A stretch of 64,000 nucleotides of DNA, taken from contig VZSF01008841.1 of NCBI GenBank assembly GCA_013398295.1, forward strand, positions 401,289-465,288, read 5' to 3'. The notes below the pieces were generated by a model. The model did not search any database. It saw only the letters and a list, made by a program, of their open reading frames with translations, and was not told the DNA's origin. Made by a program: the position numbers and the translations under genes. Source of the DNA: Chionis minor. Its lineage: Eukaryota > Chordata > Aves > Charadriiformes > Chionididae. Below, one piece after another: positions 38,041 to 51,724 of this stretch (the first letter of the stretch is position 1; each line of letters opens with the position of its first letter).

Positions 38041-39921
38041 ACTGCATGACAGAAAAGGTAAAATGAACTACTGCAAACCGTATATTCACTAATGAATTTC
38101 TTTCTAACAGTCACAGGTTAAATACAAATGTCAACAACAGGTTCCCAAGCTGTCCTCAATTTCATCAGTGAAATGGTCAGTGCAAGCTACTGACTCGAAA
38201 GATAAATATTTAAAATAAAAAATAGAAATGTCAGACCAGAGAAATGCATACTTTGCAAATCCAATTAAATAAAATCTCCTGACAGATTTTATAGTGATGA
38301 TATCCCAGTAGCATTTCTGCACACTTCTGTATTAAACCAGATCAATATAGGAATTTACTTATAACTGGGTTTTGAAAGATCTAAGCAATACACAATAGGC
38401 CAAGTTCCCTATGAACAGTGAATAGCAGCTACAGGTGAGAAAGACAGAACAATGATCTTAATTTTACAGTACTGAAAATTCCCTGGCCTTGACAGAAATA
38501 GCATGCCTGTATTAAAATTAACACCTATTCCTTCACGGGTACAGTGAGGTTGTTACAACTTTCTAATGTAAAGGTCAAATGTAATTAATTACACAAAATA
38601 CATGTTTATGGACGTACCAAGGCTTAAAGAATCAATGTTTGGTACTTATATTGTCATCTACAGGAACTAGGTGATTCTCAGATCTGATCATGTCAGCTGA
38701 TCTGTTCCTCACAGAACATTCTTTTAAATACATTTGGCACAAAATAAACCAAAATGAACCTCGTTGCTTGCATTTTGTTTGGAAATTTGCTAGCCTAGTT
38801 AGTTAACTGCTTAAAAGCAGATGGTGTCCCACGTGACGGGAGGATGCTCACAAGCTAGGTACCAGCTTGGGATGATGTGACATATGCAAGGGAAAGTCAC
38901 TGCTCCTTCCCATTAGAAGCTCCATTAAATGAGATCATAAATATATGCTGCTTTAGCCATGTGCATAACACAATACTTTTCCTAGTGTAGAAGAATTATC
39001 CCCCATTATACCTCTCAGTTTCTAAGACCTGAAGTGCTGGAATATTTCAGAGAAAGCTGAACATCTGCCCTCAATGCAGCAGTTACCAACACCACACCGC
39101 CTGGTCTGGATCAACAGAATTCAGATTAAAAGTCATTTCCTAATCCTTCTCTTTGAGAAGGAAATATCTATACTTAAAACGTCAACTGCTCCATTCCTTC
39201 AGAGTTCAAACTCTTCTGCACTCATCAGAAGAGCTAATCTGCAGTCCTAGACAAGTGATAGAAACATTCAAAGTTATGTGCGAAAAGCAAATTGGGAAAA
39301 GAAGAGTGATAAATTTGATCAGAGTGGTCAGTATACTCAAAAATTTTAATCAAACTCTGAATGGTGTAAAGGTAAAACACATCCTAAATACAAAGCAAGC
39401 CAAAAGAGTTTTCATGTTGCTTTGATCTATTTAGTATTTCACATTCATAATTAAAAAGTGCCTAGTTAACGTATTTACCTAAGATGAGTTATGATCTCTC
39501 ATGAAATAAGGCTGTTTATTCTCATTTATAAATTTGAAACAACTTGCTTTACTTCTTTAAGACAGAATACACATTATACAGTATTTTAATGAAAAATTAT
39601 CATTTGACCAAGAAAACAAAGAGTTCTAAGAGCAAACGTACAGTTAAAAGTTGCACTCTGCTGTGTTTACATAGCTGACTTAAGTCAGTGAACTAAAAAT
39701 CCAAAGTAATTTTGCTCATAGATACAAATAAAAGTTTCTAAAGACTAAATGAAAAAGATGAAGTCCATAGAGCAGGTAAGTCATTTGTGATCAATTTCTG
39801 TTGTTATGTCTTTGAAAGGCTTCAGCTTCAAGGTCTGCTTACTTGATTATTCACATGATTTTGAATTGTTAAACCTGTTTTTTCTTTTAAAAATTTACTC
39901 TAAAAATATGCCCACCTCACC
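38041..39921. other. AT-rich non-coding DNA, nothing recognised
   Basis: No exon or repeat recognised. One 90-codon plus frame at 39153-39425 is lysine-rich by AT composition. Confidence 0.6.
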
Positions 39922-39944
39922 AAAAAAAAAAAAAAAAAAAAAAG
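39922..39944. repeat. poly(A) tract, 23 A
   Basis: Uninterrupted A run on the plus strand. It may be the tail of a small plus-strand retro-insertion, but the sequence to its left is not recognisable. Confidence 0.85.
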
Positions 39945-40029
39945 TAGCCATTAAAGATTTGTTTCTTTCTTTGCCTCATTCAGGTCTTTTTTCATTTTCT
40001 GTGATAACTAAGTGAAGAATTTAACTTGG

Positions 40030-40761
40030 CCTTTTGATGGAAGGCAGTGCAATCCCTTCCTGTGGCTCGCTCAAGGAAAAATCTTTCAGAGTCACGGAAC
40101 AGCTACTGAAAATACTGTACCCCAATGTACTAAGTCTAGAAAGTATACTAAATAGAGCACAGAGAAAGTCAGAGTTACTTGAGAGATCTCACAGACAGGC
40201 AGCTAAAACAGCCTCACACTTGTGATTCAGTAACAGAGCTGAAGTATCCCCAATGGAGCCCACGTAGGCCTGTAGTTACCAGGAGGGGCATGCAGGCTCC
40301 GTTATGGATAACCAGAGCTTTCTTCACTAGTAGTACAGAAAAAAAGACTGGGCAACCTACTAATAGCCTGAAAAGCTGCCACAGGGATTGTCCTGCTGGT
40401 AAAACAGAACCAATTTTCGGGGATCAAAGGGTCAGCCCTCTTTCTTCAATGGCCAGCGTCCAAGGAGGACTCTGTTCGTCTGACTTTGATCCCAATCACG
40501 TATTCCTGAATCCAGATCTGGAATCTAGTTCCCATCCATCACTGAGTCCAGTCTGATGATGACGTGACCGTCATCCTGGGAGCTTGATAAGGTTTTGTAT
40601 ATGTTTCATTATTTCCTTTTTATTATTAATATGTCATTAAAATAGTTTAGTTCCTTCTAAACTCATAACTCTCTTTCTCTCTCCCTCCTCTCCTTGGAGA
40701 GAGAGGTGGGGGAGAGCATCTGTTGTTCATCTCAGTGGCCAGTCCAGCCCAAACCATGACA
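40030..40761 (+). mobile_element. ERVL-like LTR, plus strand, 5' limit approximate
   Basis: The last 330 bases or so are diagnostic. Tgatgatgacg...gtcatcctggg is followed by ttgataaggttttgtatatg and an AT-rich attattaatat stretch. Next come a (CT)n-rich ctctctttctctctccc, ttggagagag and gtgggggagagcatctgttg. The end is a terminal aaaccatgaca (CA at 40761). This is the order seen in ERVL-type LTRs of birds. Upstream, from about 40030, the sequence seems to continue the LTR, but I could not find a TG start or a matching target duplication, so the 5' end may be lost. No internal retroviral genes adjoin. Open frames in it (such as the 125-codon one at 40179) are by-products. Confidence 0.7.
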
Positions 40762-40799
40762 GGGATTTATTTATTTTACTAGCCCTCCACTGGTGGGGG

Positions 40800-40865
40800 A
40801 AAAAAACAAACAAACAAACAAACAAACAAACAAACAAAACAAACCACAAAAAAAAAACCCAACCA
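40800..40865. repeat. (AAAC)n microsatellite and A-rich tail
   Basis: About nine to ten CAAA units at 40805-40840 grade into A-rich sequence with AACC units. It is close to the LTR end and gives false low-complexity frames on both strands. Confidence 0.92.
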
Positions 40866-42509
40866 AAATAAAACCCAACCAAACCTTGATTTTTTTTGAC
40901 TGCTTGAGGAGCTTTTCCAAGACAAAAAAGGCTTTTTTGCTTTTTTTTGATCCCACTGACCCTACTAGGTGCCTGGAAGATTGTAAACAAGACTAATAAT
41001 AAGAGGGGAAGTAACTTCAATGAAAAGCAGTATAGTAAAAGGACTTCTGGAGTTCTTATTTCTTCCCCCAACCAACGTCTCATTCTTATTTGGGCCATGA
41101 TCTCCAGGGAAAACTTTGATTGCAGCAATGATTACTCATCAGGAATAAGTCATTAAAACACCTCACCGGCAAATCTATTTTTATTCTCCAAACGAAGTGT
41201 GAAATGTTGAAGAAATACCGCAAATGAGAATAAGCAGACTAATTTTTAAAGTAATTACTTCCATATCATTCATGTAAAACGCCATCATTAACCTGAGCAT
41301 GCTGACATTTGCTTTTGTGAACTGCAGGACTTTTAACCTGACAGTGTCTTCGTCCACATGCTGCTAAAGCCTCTCTGCCTTCAGCAATGACAACCAAAGT
41401 GCCACTTAATCCCCGGCCCTCTGACCATATACTTACCTGTCCTGCAGTATGCTCGCCGACAACCCTACAAGCAGAGGCACATCTTTTCCCCTGAAGAAAA
41501 ACATCACCAGACTGAATTACTGTGCTAACAAGAGCAAATAAAATTTATTTAGAAAAATAACACTTAGTGAGATTATCTAATTAAAATTATTCAGACTTGA
41601 TTTGCAATATAAATATTTTGGAAGAAGGACACCAGGTAGTATAGTATCTAGTCCATGCAAATTTATTCGCTTTGAGCTTTAACCCTACAACTGTCAGATC
41701 TGATTGGAAAAATTACGTTCAAGGTTTTGTAGCAAGAAGTGATTAAGTGCATTTACAAAGTGAGGACATCAGTTCCCAAGCTACCTAACATCAATTAAAG
41801 GAGGCCAAATTAAATCGATGTTCTAATTCCACAAAATTAATGGTAACTTTTTTTTAATAGATGTAACAACATTTCCCTGAGGTCCTGTAATAAATTCTTA
41901 TCACAACAACTCACGTATAAAGTAAACGGTTACCTATCCATGAAAATCCAATGTTTAAAATCAGTTATGGGCCTGATGACAGTAAGGTTCCTAGTGGCTT
42001 CTGTGTTCTTCTTCTGGGCATTTTCAATTTGACTTATTGTTTCAGAGTTCTTTACTTTTAAACAGTGGGAAAGCACGAAAGAAAAAAACATTCTTGTTCA
42101 GTACGGAAATATTCAGGAAATACTCATTTTTCATATTAGTTCATTTTAAATAGAGCATTCCTCTAAACTCAGGGGATCAGGAGCTAATTAAGGTTACTTG
42201 TAATTACTTTTAATCAAAATGCAATCATATGTCTTTACGACATTTTATAAAAGGAAAAAGGGATTTTTTTTTTCTTATTTTTCATTTTTAGAGAGTTTGG
42301 TGACATAAAGCAAATACTTCAATTTTCTGCATCATCAGTCCTGCTCAAGAGCATGTGAGTCTGATGCAACACTGGTATATGGATGTCATTTAGAAGGGCA
42401 GAATTAGAACACTGAGTACATATAGGTAAAATACTGTGGAACCTGTTATTAAAATTTTGCCATTAACTGGATGCGGACACTTACATAGTCGAATTTGGGG
42501 TCTTGACAA
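40866..42509. other. AT-rich non-coding DNA, nothing recognised
   Basis: Nothing recognised beyond A- and T-rich tracts near 40895 and 42265. Confidence 0.6.
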
Positions 42510-42549
42510 TAAAAACAAAACAAAACAAAACCAAACCAAACCCAAAACA
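42510..42549. repeat. (CAAAA)n / (CCAAA)n microsatellite
   Basis: Short pentameric repeat, aaaacaaaacaaaaccaaac type, partly degenerate. Confidence 0.85.
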
Positions 42550-43025
42550 CAGGCTGTGCTCTGCAGGAACAGAAACACATCTGAAGACTCCCTGCTCAAG
42601 AAAACGAAAACAGAAAATCCAGGGGATAAAATTCAGCTGAATGTTCAAAACCTTATTTCTGTAGTTGGGACCATAGAGTGGTTTACTAATTGCTTAAAAT
42701 GGTCACAAAAAACACCCAGAAAATCGCCAGTCTCTATATGGAGAGTACAGAGACTAAGAGATCAGAGAGATTTTAAATGCAGTTTTGCAGCCTAGAAGCT
42801 AACGTGAAGCCACCAACTATTTACAGCAGAGTATCTGCGCGAGACAGATATTGGTGATAAGGAAGTCAGCGCCAAATCACCTGTGGGAGAAGAAGCTCCA
42901 TTAGTGGCTCATGTGGTTGCTAAACTTTTACATTCTTGCTACCACAACACACTTAAAATTACTGGAAGAGACGTATTTGACTGCTCTATACAACTCCTTT
43001 ACTATGAGCAGTAATTAATGTGAAC
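42550..43025. other. Non-coding DNA, nothing recognised
   Basis: No element seen before the CR1 end. Confidence 0.55.
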
Positions 43026-43222
43026 ACGAGGAAAAACAGCTTTACTTTGAATGTGCCAGGCTGCCCTGAGAGGGTGCGGAGTCGCGTCCTCCGGAGATAT
43101 TCCAAACCCACCTGGCTGCAACCCTGTCCAGTCTGCTCTAGGTGAACCTGCTTCCACAGGGGGGTTGGACGAGATGATCTCCAAAGGTCTCTTCCGACCC
43201 CGACCATTCTGTGAGTCTGTAA
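43026..43222 (+). mobile_element. CR1 3' end, 5'-truncated, sense
   Basis: It starts at 'cgaggaaaaacagctttact' and passes through aggctgccctgagagg, the ggagatattccaaacccacctgg block and gggttggacgagatgatctcc. It ends at aaaggtctcttccgacc and the CR1 tail ccattctgtgagtctgt. It is opposite in orientation to the other three CR1 pieces. Several CpGs remain (gtcgcgtcctccgga), suggesting moderate age. Confidence 0.95.
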
Positions 43223-44013
43223 TTTGGTATTTAAGTTATTCAGTAAAGAGACATAAACCTGACTTTCTGCCAGCTACAGCCATATTCAAAACTACTTGTT
43301 ACTGTTGTTTCAGCTTTCGAGTTTCCTGTAACCTCTCTCCTAAAATACTGTACTGAACAACAGAAAATAGTAATTGAATACATGGCCCATATAACAATGA
43401 ATAAAGTATTTATCAAAAGTTTAACAGAGACAGGGTTAAACTAGTTTGCCTGGTCTGGCTTTCTGTTGATACTAGTTTAGGCCTCAATCTGCTACTCTGA
43501 TTCTTCTGAAAAGTAAACTTCAAAAGTAACTTAGAAACAGTATTAAGTTTGTTTCTTGGGTTAAGTCAACACGAGACAAACTAAACTAATGAACACATCT
43601 TAGAACACTGACTTTTAAATTCTTGTTGTTGATTTAGAAAGCAGTTTTGTAACACAGGTTTTGTTGCAATGCATCATAATTCATTAAACATCACAGATAT
43701 TTCCACCTAGAACATTCTCGTGGTCTCTTGATAATTGGTAGTTTTACCAACATGTAATCATCTATGTTTATCTGTAGATGTCCTTCTGTTATTTGCCAGA
43801 ATAAATCATCTAGAGCTCAAATACTATGCTGTTTTCAATTTCTTTTTTTTCAAAAATCATGCTGTATGTGAAGAGCTGTTCAGCTGGGAGCTACTTTGCC
43901 TCCCCAGAGAAGTTACAGCATAAACATTCACTGCATCCAGAGCAGGAAAGAAATTCTCTTGTTACGTTTGAAGTCGAAGAACGTAAAGTCTGCAGAAAAA
44001 AGTAATTGAGTTG
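43223..44013. other. AT-rich non-coding DNA, nothing recognised
   Basis: No exon or repeat recognised. Confidence 0.6.
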
Positions 44014-44041
44014 AAAAAAAAAAAAAAAAAGAAAAAAAAAA
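44014..44041. repeat. poly(A) tract with one G
   Basis: A17, a G, then A10. Homopolymer; no insert body recognisable upstream. Confidence 0.9.
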
Positions 44042-47000
44042 GATTGAACTCTGAGCTTCTCTAGATGATTTGGACTCTACTCTGAATTTCTTCAAATCCT
44101 ATACACTACAACATTCACCATGTCCTTTGGGAATAAAGGGCACTAAGGAAGAAGAAAATGAGATACAGCAAGGAAGAGTAATTTTCAAACCAACTGCTGT
44201 GAGTTAGTCTGTTCTGTTATGGAAACCCTGCAAAGACGATTCTGAAGACTTTAGCCTAGTCTCATAATCATAAACTCCCAATCAAACAGACAGTATCCTT
44301 TGGCTAGGAAAACACTTTACTCATTCTGCAAATAATTCATCACATGCGAATAATCCATCATAATGTGAATAAAACCCTTTCAGACTACAAATAATTGGAA
44401 ACTCTTTATCAGACCAGAAATTGGACTCCTGTTTCAATAGCAAAGAAATGTGGAACTCCTGGGAAAAAAAATGTGCCTCGACAGGCTCATACATACCCTG
44501 GACTGCACTCTGTCATTTGCCCTTTTGTAAGGTGAAAGATGCAGATTTTCCTCTGTATCCCAAAGCACACTGTTGCTTCACCCACAACAGAAATATTTCA
44601 CTTGTAACATCTGAAAAAACTTGAGATTGAAGGGGTAGAAAAGGAAATTCTTTGGCTATGCCATGTAGACCCTTCTTCCAAGCTGTCCTTACTGAGGAGG
44701 AGAAAGGGGTATGTTTCATCCCCTTGCTTAGCTTCCCCACTTTCCTCCATAACATGGCAGTCTCTCTCCGAGCTCTATTCATCTATTTTTCTCACCTTTG
44801 TAAAACTGGGCAGGAGTTTCTCACTCCCATTCTCCCTGAAGCAGATACACTGCAGGTACCTGCACCCCAGGTACACCGATGCAGGTACTACTCTTTGTCT
44901 TCCCAGTACCTTACTGTGTAAAAAGCAGGAGCCAAAGAAAAACACTTCTTTTTTTTCCCCCTTGCCTCTATTCTAGCAATATAAGCTTTTCTACAAATGG
45001 GCACTCCAGTTTTAGATCGCCTCAAACCCTACATTTTCACAGGACAGAAAACATGGGTAGTGGCTAGTCAAACATGAATGGAAAAGCCAATAGTTTTAAT
45101 ACTTCAGTCAAAAGAAAAAACCAAAACAAGCACACGCTTCCCCCAAACATCATCTCATAAGTCTGGCCACCCACCTCTCCAGCAAGTATTGCCAGTAAGT
45201 AAAGCTTTTTGTTCACAACATACAACACACGTGGTCAGCAGCCCCTTTCCAAAGCCTCCTAGTGAAGAAAAGAAGTCCCAAAACAAAATGCTGTTTGGCT
45301 CATAACTGCTTTACCTGTAAATTAACTTACGTAAAAATTATTTTTTACAAACCCATTATTTCCCCTAAACATAAGCCCATAATACTCTATAACTTCTGCA
45401 ATCAATATTTTTGTACTGATGGAAAAATATATTACTTTTGCACTTTGGTGGGTTTTTTGTTTTCTCTACATTTCGTTTATATACTTCTGCCAGAATATCC
45501 GTTTTGCCGATTTCAGGCACACTCCTGAGTAGCAGTACCAGGCTTAATTAATAAGAAATACAGTCCTTTCTATATTTTTACATAACAACATCTTATGTAG
45601 CCACTTCAGAGGTACTCGTCTAGTGTCTTTGTAAAATATGACTGACTTTTTCACTGATGGGACAGGCTTATTTTTTTCCTTATCATCAAATACTGCCTTA
45701 CTTCAAAAAGCCGTACACTTGCATCTTTGATCCATACAAAGAAAAAGAATATACTGATAATACCTGTGTTCATATATGTGCATGTCCTACAAGGCATAAC
45801 TATTACGTTAACCTCAGCTCAAAGACACTAAATGAGAAAACTGATCACATTTAAAACTTTAACAGGTGTTAACCCAAGTTAACCACAATATGTTGATAGG
45901 TGCTTAGCTGTGCTTCAGACAGAAAGCTCTTTCTTGGTGCTTTTAAGGCAGAAAACTAGCTGACTGAGGAAAAGACCAAAACCAGAGAAGGCTACATTAC
46001 AATGATTCATTCTATTACACTAATTAAAGCATTAAGTTGCTGAACTAAATAACTGCTGAAAAAATATCTTTTTTTGACCAGCCATTACAGTCCCCAGCCA
46101 ATGGGACTTCCTCCTCTTTAACAGCGAGGTGTGGGCAATGCAAATTTACAAATTAACAGACTCTTCTTAATATGCCTAAGGATCTACCTTCTTCTACCTA
46201 AATTAAGATCATGTTCACTGTTGTTAAAAACTGGCACAGCTCCATTAAAGTTTACAAAGCTCTGCCAATTTACATGGCAGAGAACTTGGCCTGTAGTTTG
46301 TCTAAAGGTTACAAGCTTTGCCTGCAAAGATTACAATTCCACATAGATTTCAGCTAGTCTTTAATTTATACAGCTGTCCATGTCAGCCAAAAGGTCTTTA
46401 CTTTAGACTATCAATGAAATAAAACAATGAAAATTTATACCACATTTCTATATTCTTGTAGGTACCTAGAAAAGGAAATTCTTTACCGCATTATTTTACA
46501 TTGTGCCTATGAAATTTCATCTTTTTTCCCTGCTGTTACAAATTATTTTTGTTCAATATCAAAAGCTTTTTCCCCAATTAAAGAAAAAAACTTTATTCAC
46601 TATATTTTCCAATAACAGAATTTCCAGTGTAGTTTTTCAGTGTATAAATCAAATAATCAACTGGAAAGCCTGATTTAGAATAATTAGTCAAAAGAAAGAG
46701 AACAGTCTCCAAATTCCACTAGCTATGAGGATAGAAGAAAACCTTTATAAGCATCAGAAAAAAATTTGAAATTAGTGGCTTCCTATTTTAAATAATCAAT
46801 GTAATGTATTTTCAACTAAAATTTCCTTTTGATTTTTTTTCTGTGATTACAGTTTCTTTGCTAACTATGCACTTCATAAACATGACAATTGTTGCCAATG
46901 ACTTTTCACAGCATATGGCCAAGACGCATACAATTTTAATGGTGAGAGCATGCAAAAGCCTTCTTAATGTTAATCCTTGCAGAAGGAAGAGGTTTATCTT

Positions 47001-47919
47001 CAAACAAAGATCTACTTAAAGATGTTTGTGACAGCCGAGGAATTTCTCTCCAATTCGTTTTGCCTGTGGTGTGCCACATTGCTATTTTTCCCATAGCAAC
47101 ATGCAAGAAGCAAACTGAGATGTCATATACATAATACAGAGATAAAAAATGACCCTATTTCCATGTCCATGTGATAAATGGAATGAAAGTTCAGTGAACA
47201 CATATTTGCACATTAATTGAACTGCACGATTCTGTCCTGTTCAATCAAGTCACTACTGTATATACCACAGGAAATTTTTCCCCAAGAATCATTAAACCAA
47301 CTTTATCGCTCAAACACATACACATTTTCACCTATTTATCTTCTTGCCTTGCCAAGATAGAAAAAAAATAGTTACCTCTGCATATTCACATGATTGAAAA
47401 CACATACACATGAATTTATATATTACTACATCACATTTATATGATGAGAGTCTGAACTAAGTGTCACCGTTCACTGTAATAATCAGAGAACAAAGGTAGT
47501 TGATCATCTTTTGTAGCCTATAAATATTTAGGAGACATTCAGGCTTTGGGAATATTAAGTTTTTCCTGAGAAATCAAGTTTCCTTTGGCTGATTTAATCA
47601 TCAAGATCAATATGGCACATCTACAGCTCTGACAGTATGATACTCTTGAAATTCACAACAAAAGGACTGAGAAAAGTGTGATTAATACAGCATCTTTAAA
47701 ATTTTCATCAAAACATGTTGAAATTCTTGCACAGGCAGTGAAAACCTGCACCATTTAGCAAGAAGACAGAGAATTAAACTAAGAAACAGAAAGAATAAAC
47801 AAAGTGCACTTTCAAGTCAATACTAACCCTTTAGATGGACCAGCTTATATTCAGTTCTGTTGCCATCAAATTACTGATGCACAATCCTGAAACGTACTCT
47901 GGAGCCACACATTCATAAA
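44042..47919. other. AT-rich non-coding DNA, nothing recognised
   Basis: Overlapping frames of up to 89 codons occur around 44.4-45.5 kb on both strands, none with recognisable domains. The region 44640-44920 is somewhat C-rich and contains the small direct repeat gcaggtac. No repeat family called. Confidence 0.55.
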
Positions 47920-47949
47920 TATGTGTGTGTGTGTATATATATACACACA
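47920..47949. repeat. (TG)n(TA)n(CA)n palindromic microsatellite
   Basis: The block tgtgtgtatatatatacacaca at 47928-47949 is its own reverse complement (22 bp) and continues a longer (TG)n on the left. Alternating purine-pyrimidine throughout, so it could adopt hairpin or Z-DNA forms. Confidence 0.9.
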
Positions 47950-50900
47950 GAGAAAAGGCGTACATGGTGGTTCACAGTTGTCACTACTTTACTAAATCTA
48001 ATTATCTACAGAAGAAGCCTCTGTAGGAATCCTGTCCAAAGAGATTCTGGGGGGAGGGTACAGCGTTGCTATCTCTAGATCCTTGGAGGAAAATTTCAAC
48101 TTGATTGAAAATTTCAACTATATTGATCTAAACAGCCTTGTCAGAAGTTGCGTAGATCTGGATAAGAACACTTCCCCTTTAACAGCACACTTTCCAAAGC
48201 ACAATGAAATCCCAGTCCGAACAAAAAGCCAAACTTATTCCACACTATGTTTTATAAACAGCTTTACAGTCCTGACCAAAGGGACTGAGCAGCATTTGAG
48301 TAAAAGGACCAAAAAGCAGCCTAGGAAAACTGAAAAAAGCAAACCCTTATTTTAAAAAAAGAAAGAAAGAAGAAAACTAAACAACAATAAAAAGACTGTT
48401 TCCAGAGATAGAAACTTTATTAGGGAAGACTGTGCATCTTTAAATAAAGCAAATTTAGGTAACTGACTTAGTCCACAGACCATTTTTCACACCCACATTT
48501 AAAAAAAATAATTCCTAGTCTGAAATCTGTGCAGGTGATGGAGTCTCAGCTATCAGAGCCACACATACGAATCTGCATGGTATAGTAATGATGAAGATTT
48601 TAGTCAACAAATATTATGATCTTGTTTTGCAATCACTGCCCTAGAAGCACCACGAAGCACTTGAGTATGCATTCAGACTGTACTGGGACAGATGACAAAA
48701 AACCACATTTTTAAGAGCTTACAAGACTGGAACTAAGTAAAGACAATTTATGTGACCAAATCTTTGCCAAACTGAATGACAGCTAATGCCTAGTACTTAT
48801 TTAAAGAAATACTTTTTTTAATAATATATAATCGGTAAATTAGTCAACTAGTTTTGTCTAAACATGATGCACTGTATTTGGGGTTTTTATGAAAGTTTGT
48901 AATTTCTGTTCTTTATCTTCTGTTGAACTATTTGCTTTTCAAGGGTAGAAGCTTCATCTATGAGTAGAGCAGTCCCCAAACTATAAATTATATCCTACAG
49001 TTTTGACATCATTTATTTTCATAGTATTATACATGCCAACCTTTTGACTACTCAAGATCAAAAGAGTTGCTCTCCAGGCTCATATTTCACTATAGCTCTC
49101 ATATTTTATGCAGCAAATTAGGTTTTACAGTAGCAGCTAACGCAGGACTGTCTCCCACACTGCACAGCTTAAAATTACTGTAGAGGTTTTCATATTGAAG
49201 GAGCATGATCCTATAAATTCATACTCACGTAAAAAATGGATGAAAACTTTCTATAATTCCTTCCTATCCATTTTGTATAGTTTTTATCCGTATATATGTA
49301 ACTAACCTGGTTAAACCTCAAAACCATAAAAGGCAGTCAGGATTCTGCCTTTGGTAATAAAAGTTGGAGGGGAATCCAGCAAATACTAATGAAGGCAGGT
49401 ATTTTAAGCGTTCAGAGAGGGATGCACTCAAATCACGTTCAAAGGTCACCCACCAGACATGCACTGTTATGAATTTCTTCTCTGCTACATTTCGAATGTC
49501 CATAGTAACTTGTCAAGATAATTGCTACAGCTGGGAGTTGCCATCACCGACAATCAAGAGTTTATTAGGTATCTGAAGACACAGGTAAGTGCTCAGCAGG
49601 ATTTATGTGTGACACTGAATTCCCATAGACACCTTTCAGTCGGAGTTCAGACCCTTACTCAGCTTACACGCTTGTAAAATACTTTTCAAGTGGAAATTAC
49701 TTATGGGTAAACATACAAATAACAACTTCTGCACCGTTACAGCTGTTCAGTTCTAAAAACTTGACAAGTAAAAATTACTTTGAGACATAATCCTTGAATT
49801 TACACTTAAAATTATGAATATTCTTAGTAGTAAGATAGTAAACAATTATTGATGTATTGCAATTTTTTTAAACTAGTCATACCTATTTACAGGTCATTTG
49901 TGATAGTTTATGACAGGCAAATTTGGAGGGATTTCAACAGATCAAGCAAAAAGGACCATCTTACTGTAATAATTGTCCTTTTGATAAATTCTCAACTCCT
50001 GCTAAAAACTAGAGAGACGACAAAACCCTTAGAATAATCATCACTATGACTATATTGAAAGCATTAGGCTACACTGTTACAGGAACTGCTACTCCTCTTT
50101 AAAATGCATTTTCTTGCGCTAAATAAATTAAAGATATGAACATTAAAGAAATACTACCAGCAAGTTCTTTATCAGTCATCATGACTGATCACTCAATGTC
50201 TCATTCCTCTTTCATGGAAGAGGGAATATACAGCTGGATAGGATTAACAATGCATAGGTTCAATCAAATGCCTCAGCTGATGCAGAAGTGTTGATGCGCT
50301 AGAAAAGGGAGAAGCTACAAATCCATCTGCATTCTGAAAAAAACATATCTGAAAATAGAAAGAGAAATATCTTCTGTCCTGAGCATGTACTTAGCCTGGA
50401 GGGATGGCAGACTAGGTCCTTGCATGTTAAGTGTTCTTTGGAGAATAAAGTAGGACACAGAGGCTAAGAAGACTGAATGACATGTTTTGATCTACCACAG
50501 ATTTTTAATACACCACTTGCAATTTATCCGGAGACCATACAACCAAGTAATGTAATGTTTCCCCAAATAAAGTTTCCACTGATATCATAGTTTTCCCATA
50601 GGAATAAATCAGACAGCCAACAGGATTTAAAAATTACTCATATACTAGCAGAAAGAATTAAAAGGGACTGAGTACGCTGCAAACTATCAAATCTATAGTA
50701 GAATGATATTGGTAGATGCATATTTTCTTACAAAGTTCTGCTACTTGTTTACACACACTCTTTTACTGACTCGTTTTCAAAAATGATTTAGTTCGCTTTG
50801 GCATTAAAACTAGGATAGTATGGTCCTGCTGGAAATTAAACGCCACAGTTCTGCTACTGACCTGCTACATGACTTTCTTCGTTTCACTCTAGTCATTTAA

Positions 50901-51686
50901 TGTATTATCTCCCTAAGTGCGTCAGCCCTTTGAAATACGGTGTAACACATGCCTGTACAGAACCTGAAAGGCTAGGATTCCAACTGGGGCCTCTAGGCAT
51001 TACCATAATGCAAACAGACAATAATATCAGCAAGCACAACTGCTCTGAATGGCTTTCAGACCGTATCTGCTTAAGATACCTTGCATATGCATCTCTCGCA
51101 TCACTCACGCAAACATATTTCCACAGCACCACAAGCATACATGATTTTTCATGAACATTTTACAAACAAATAAACAAAATAACTACCTACCCTGTCAGAG
51201 GATTCTTCTCCACCCCACACACAGAGCAGCAAAAGGGCGACTGAAGTGTAACACATTTATTGGCCTTTTCGGAATCATGCTACTCACCAGGCCTGACCTA
51301 TTCTTTCCATGTAAGGAAAGTGGGGGGCTTAACAATGACATTTCCTGATAATCAAGGACCTACTCTGAGATTTTCCTTAAACTCTGAATTAATAACCTCC
51401 TTGGCTTTGCGCTGATTTTGATTTCCAGTTTTATTGAGACATATAAGCAGCCTTTTATGAGAGTAAAAAAAGCCTGCCTTGACATTCCTCTAAAAAGCAG
51501 GCAGAGAGTTTACACACACTTACACTAAACTTGTATTTCAATCAGGCACAGCCTCTAACTTCTCACAAGAAGGGCTTGACCTTCACTGTATCATTTATTT
51601 CAAAGGAAAACAGGAATCACAAGCAGCTTTCTGTTCTCTAGTTGGGTAACAACTTTTGTTTCAGAACCAGGAAAAGCAGCATAACG
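47950..51686. other. AT-rich non-coding DNA, nothing recognised
   Basis: A local duplication of gaaaatttcaact occurs at about 48089-48119. A 90-codon plus frame (48083-48355) spans it, with no family resemblance. Otherwise nothing recognised. Confidence 0.6.
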
Positions 51687-51724
51687 ATTATTTATACTTA
51701 TTAAAATTATTTATACTTATTAAA
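51687..51724. repeat. 19-bp perfect tandem duplication
   Basis: The unit attatttatacttattaaa occurs twice, head to tail and identical. Recent slippage-type duplication. Confidence 0.93.

Noticed and set aside
40179..40556. 125-codon plus-strand frame
   Set aside because: Lies inside the LTR, which does not encode protein in this class. Treated as a by-product.
40727..41128. 133-codon minus-strand frame
   Set aside because: It runs through the (AAAC)n microsatellite, T-rich tracts and the LTR edge. The phenylalanine/leucine/valine-rich part is simple-sequence translation.
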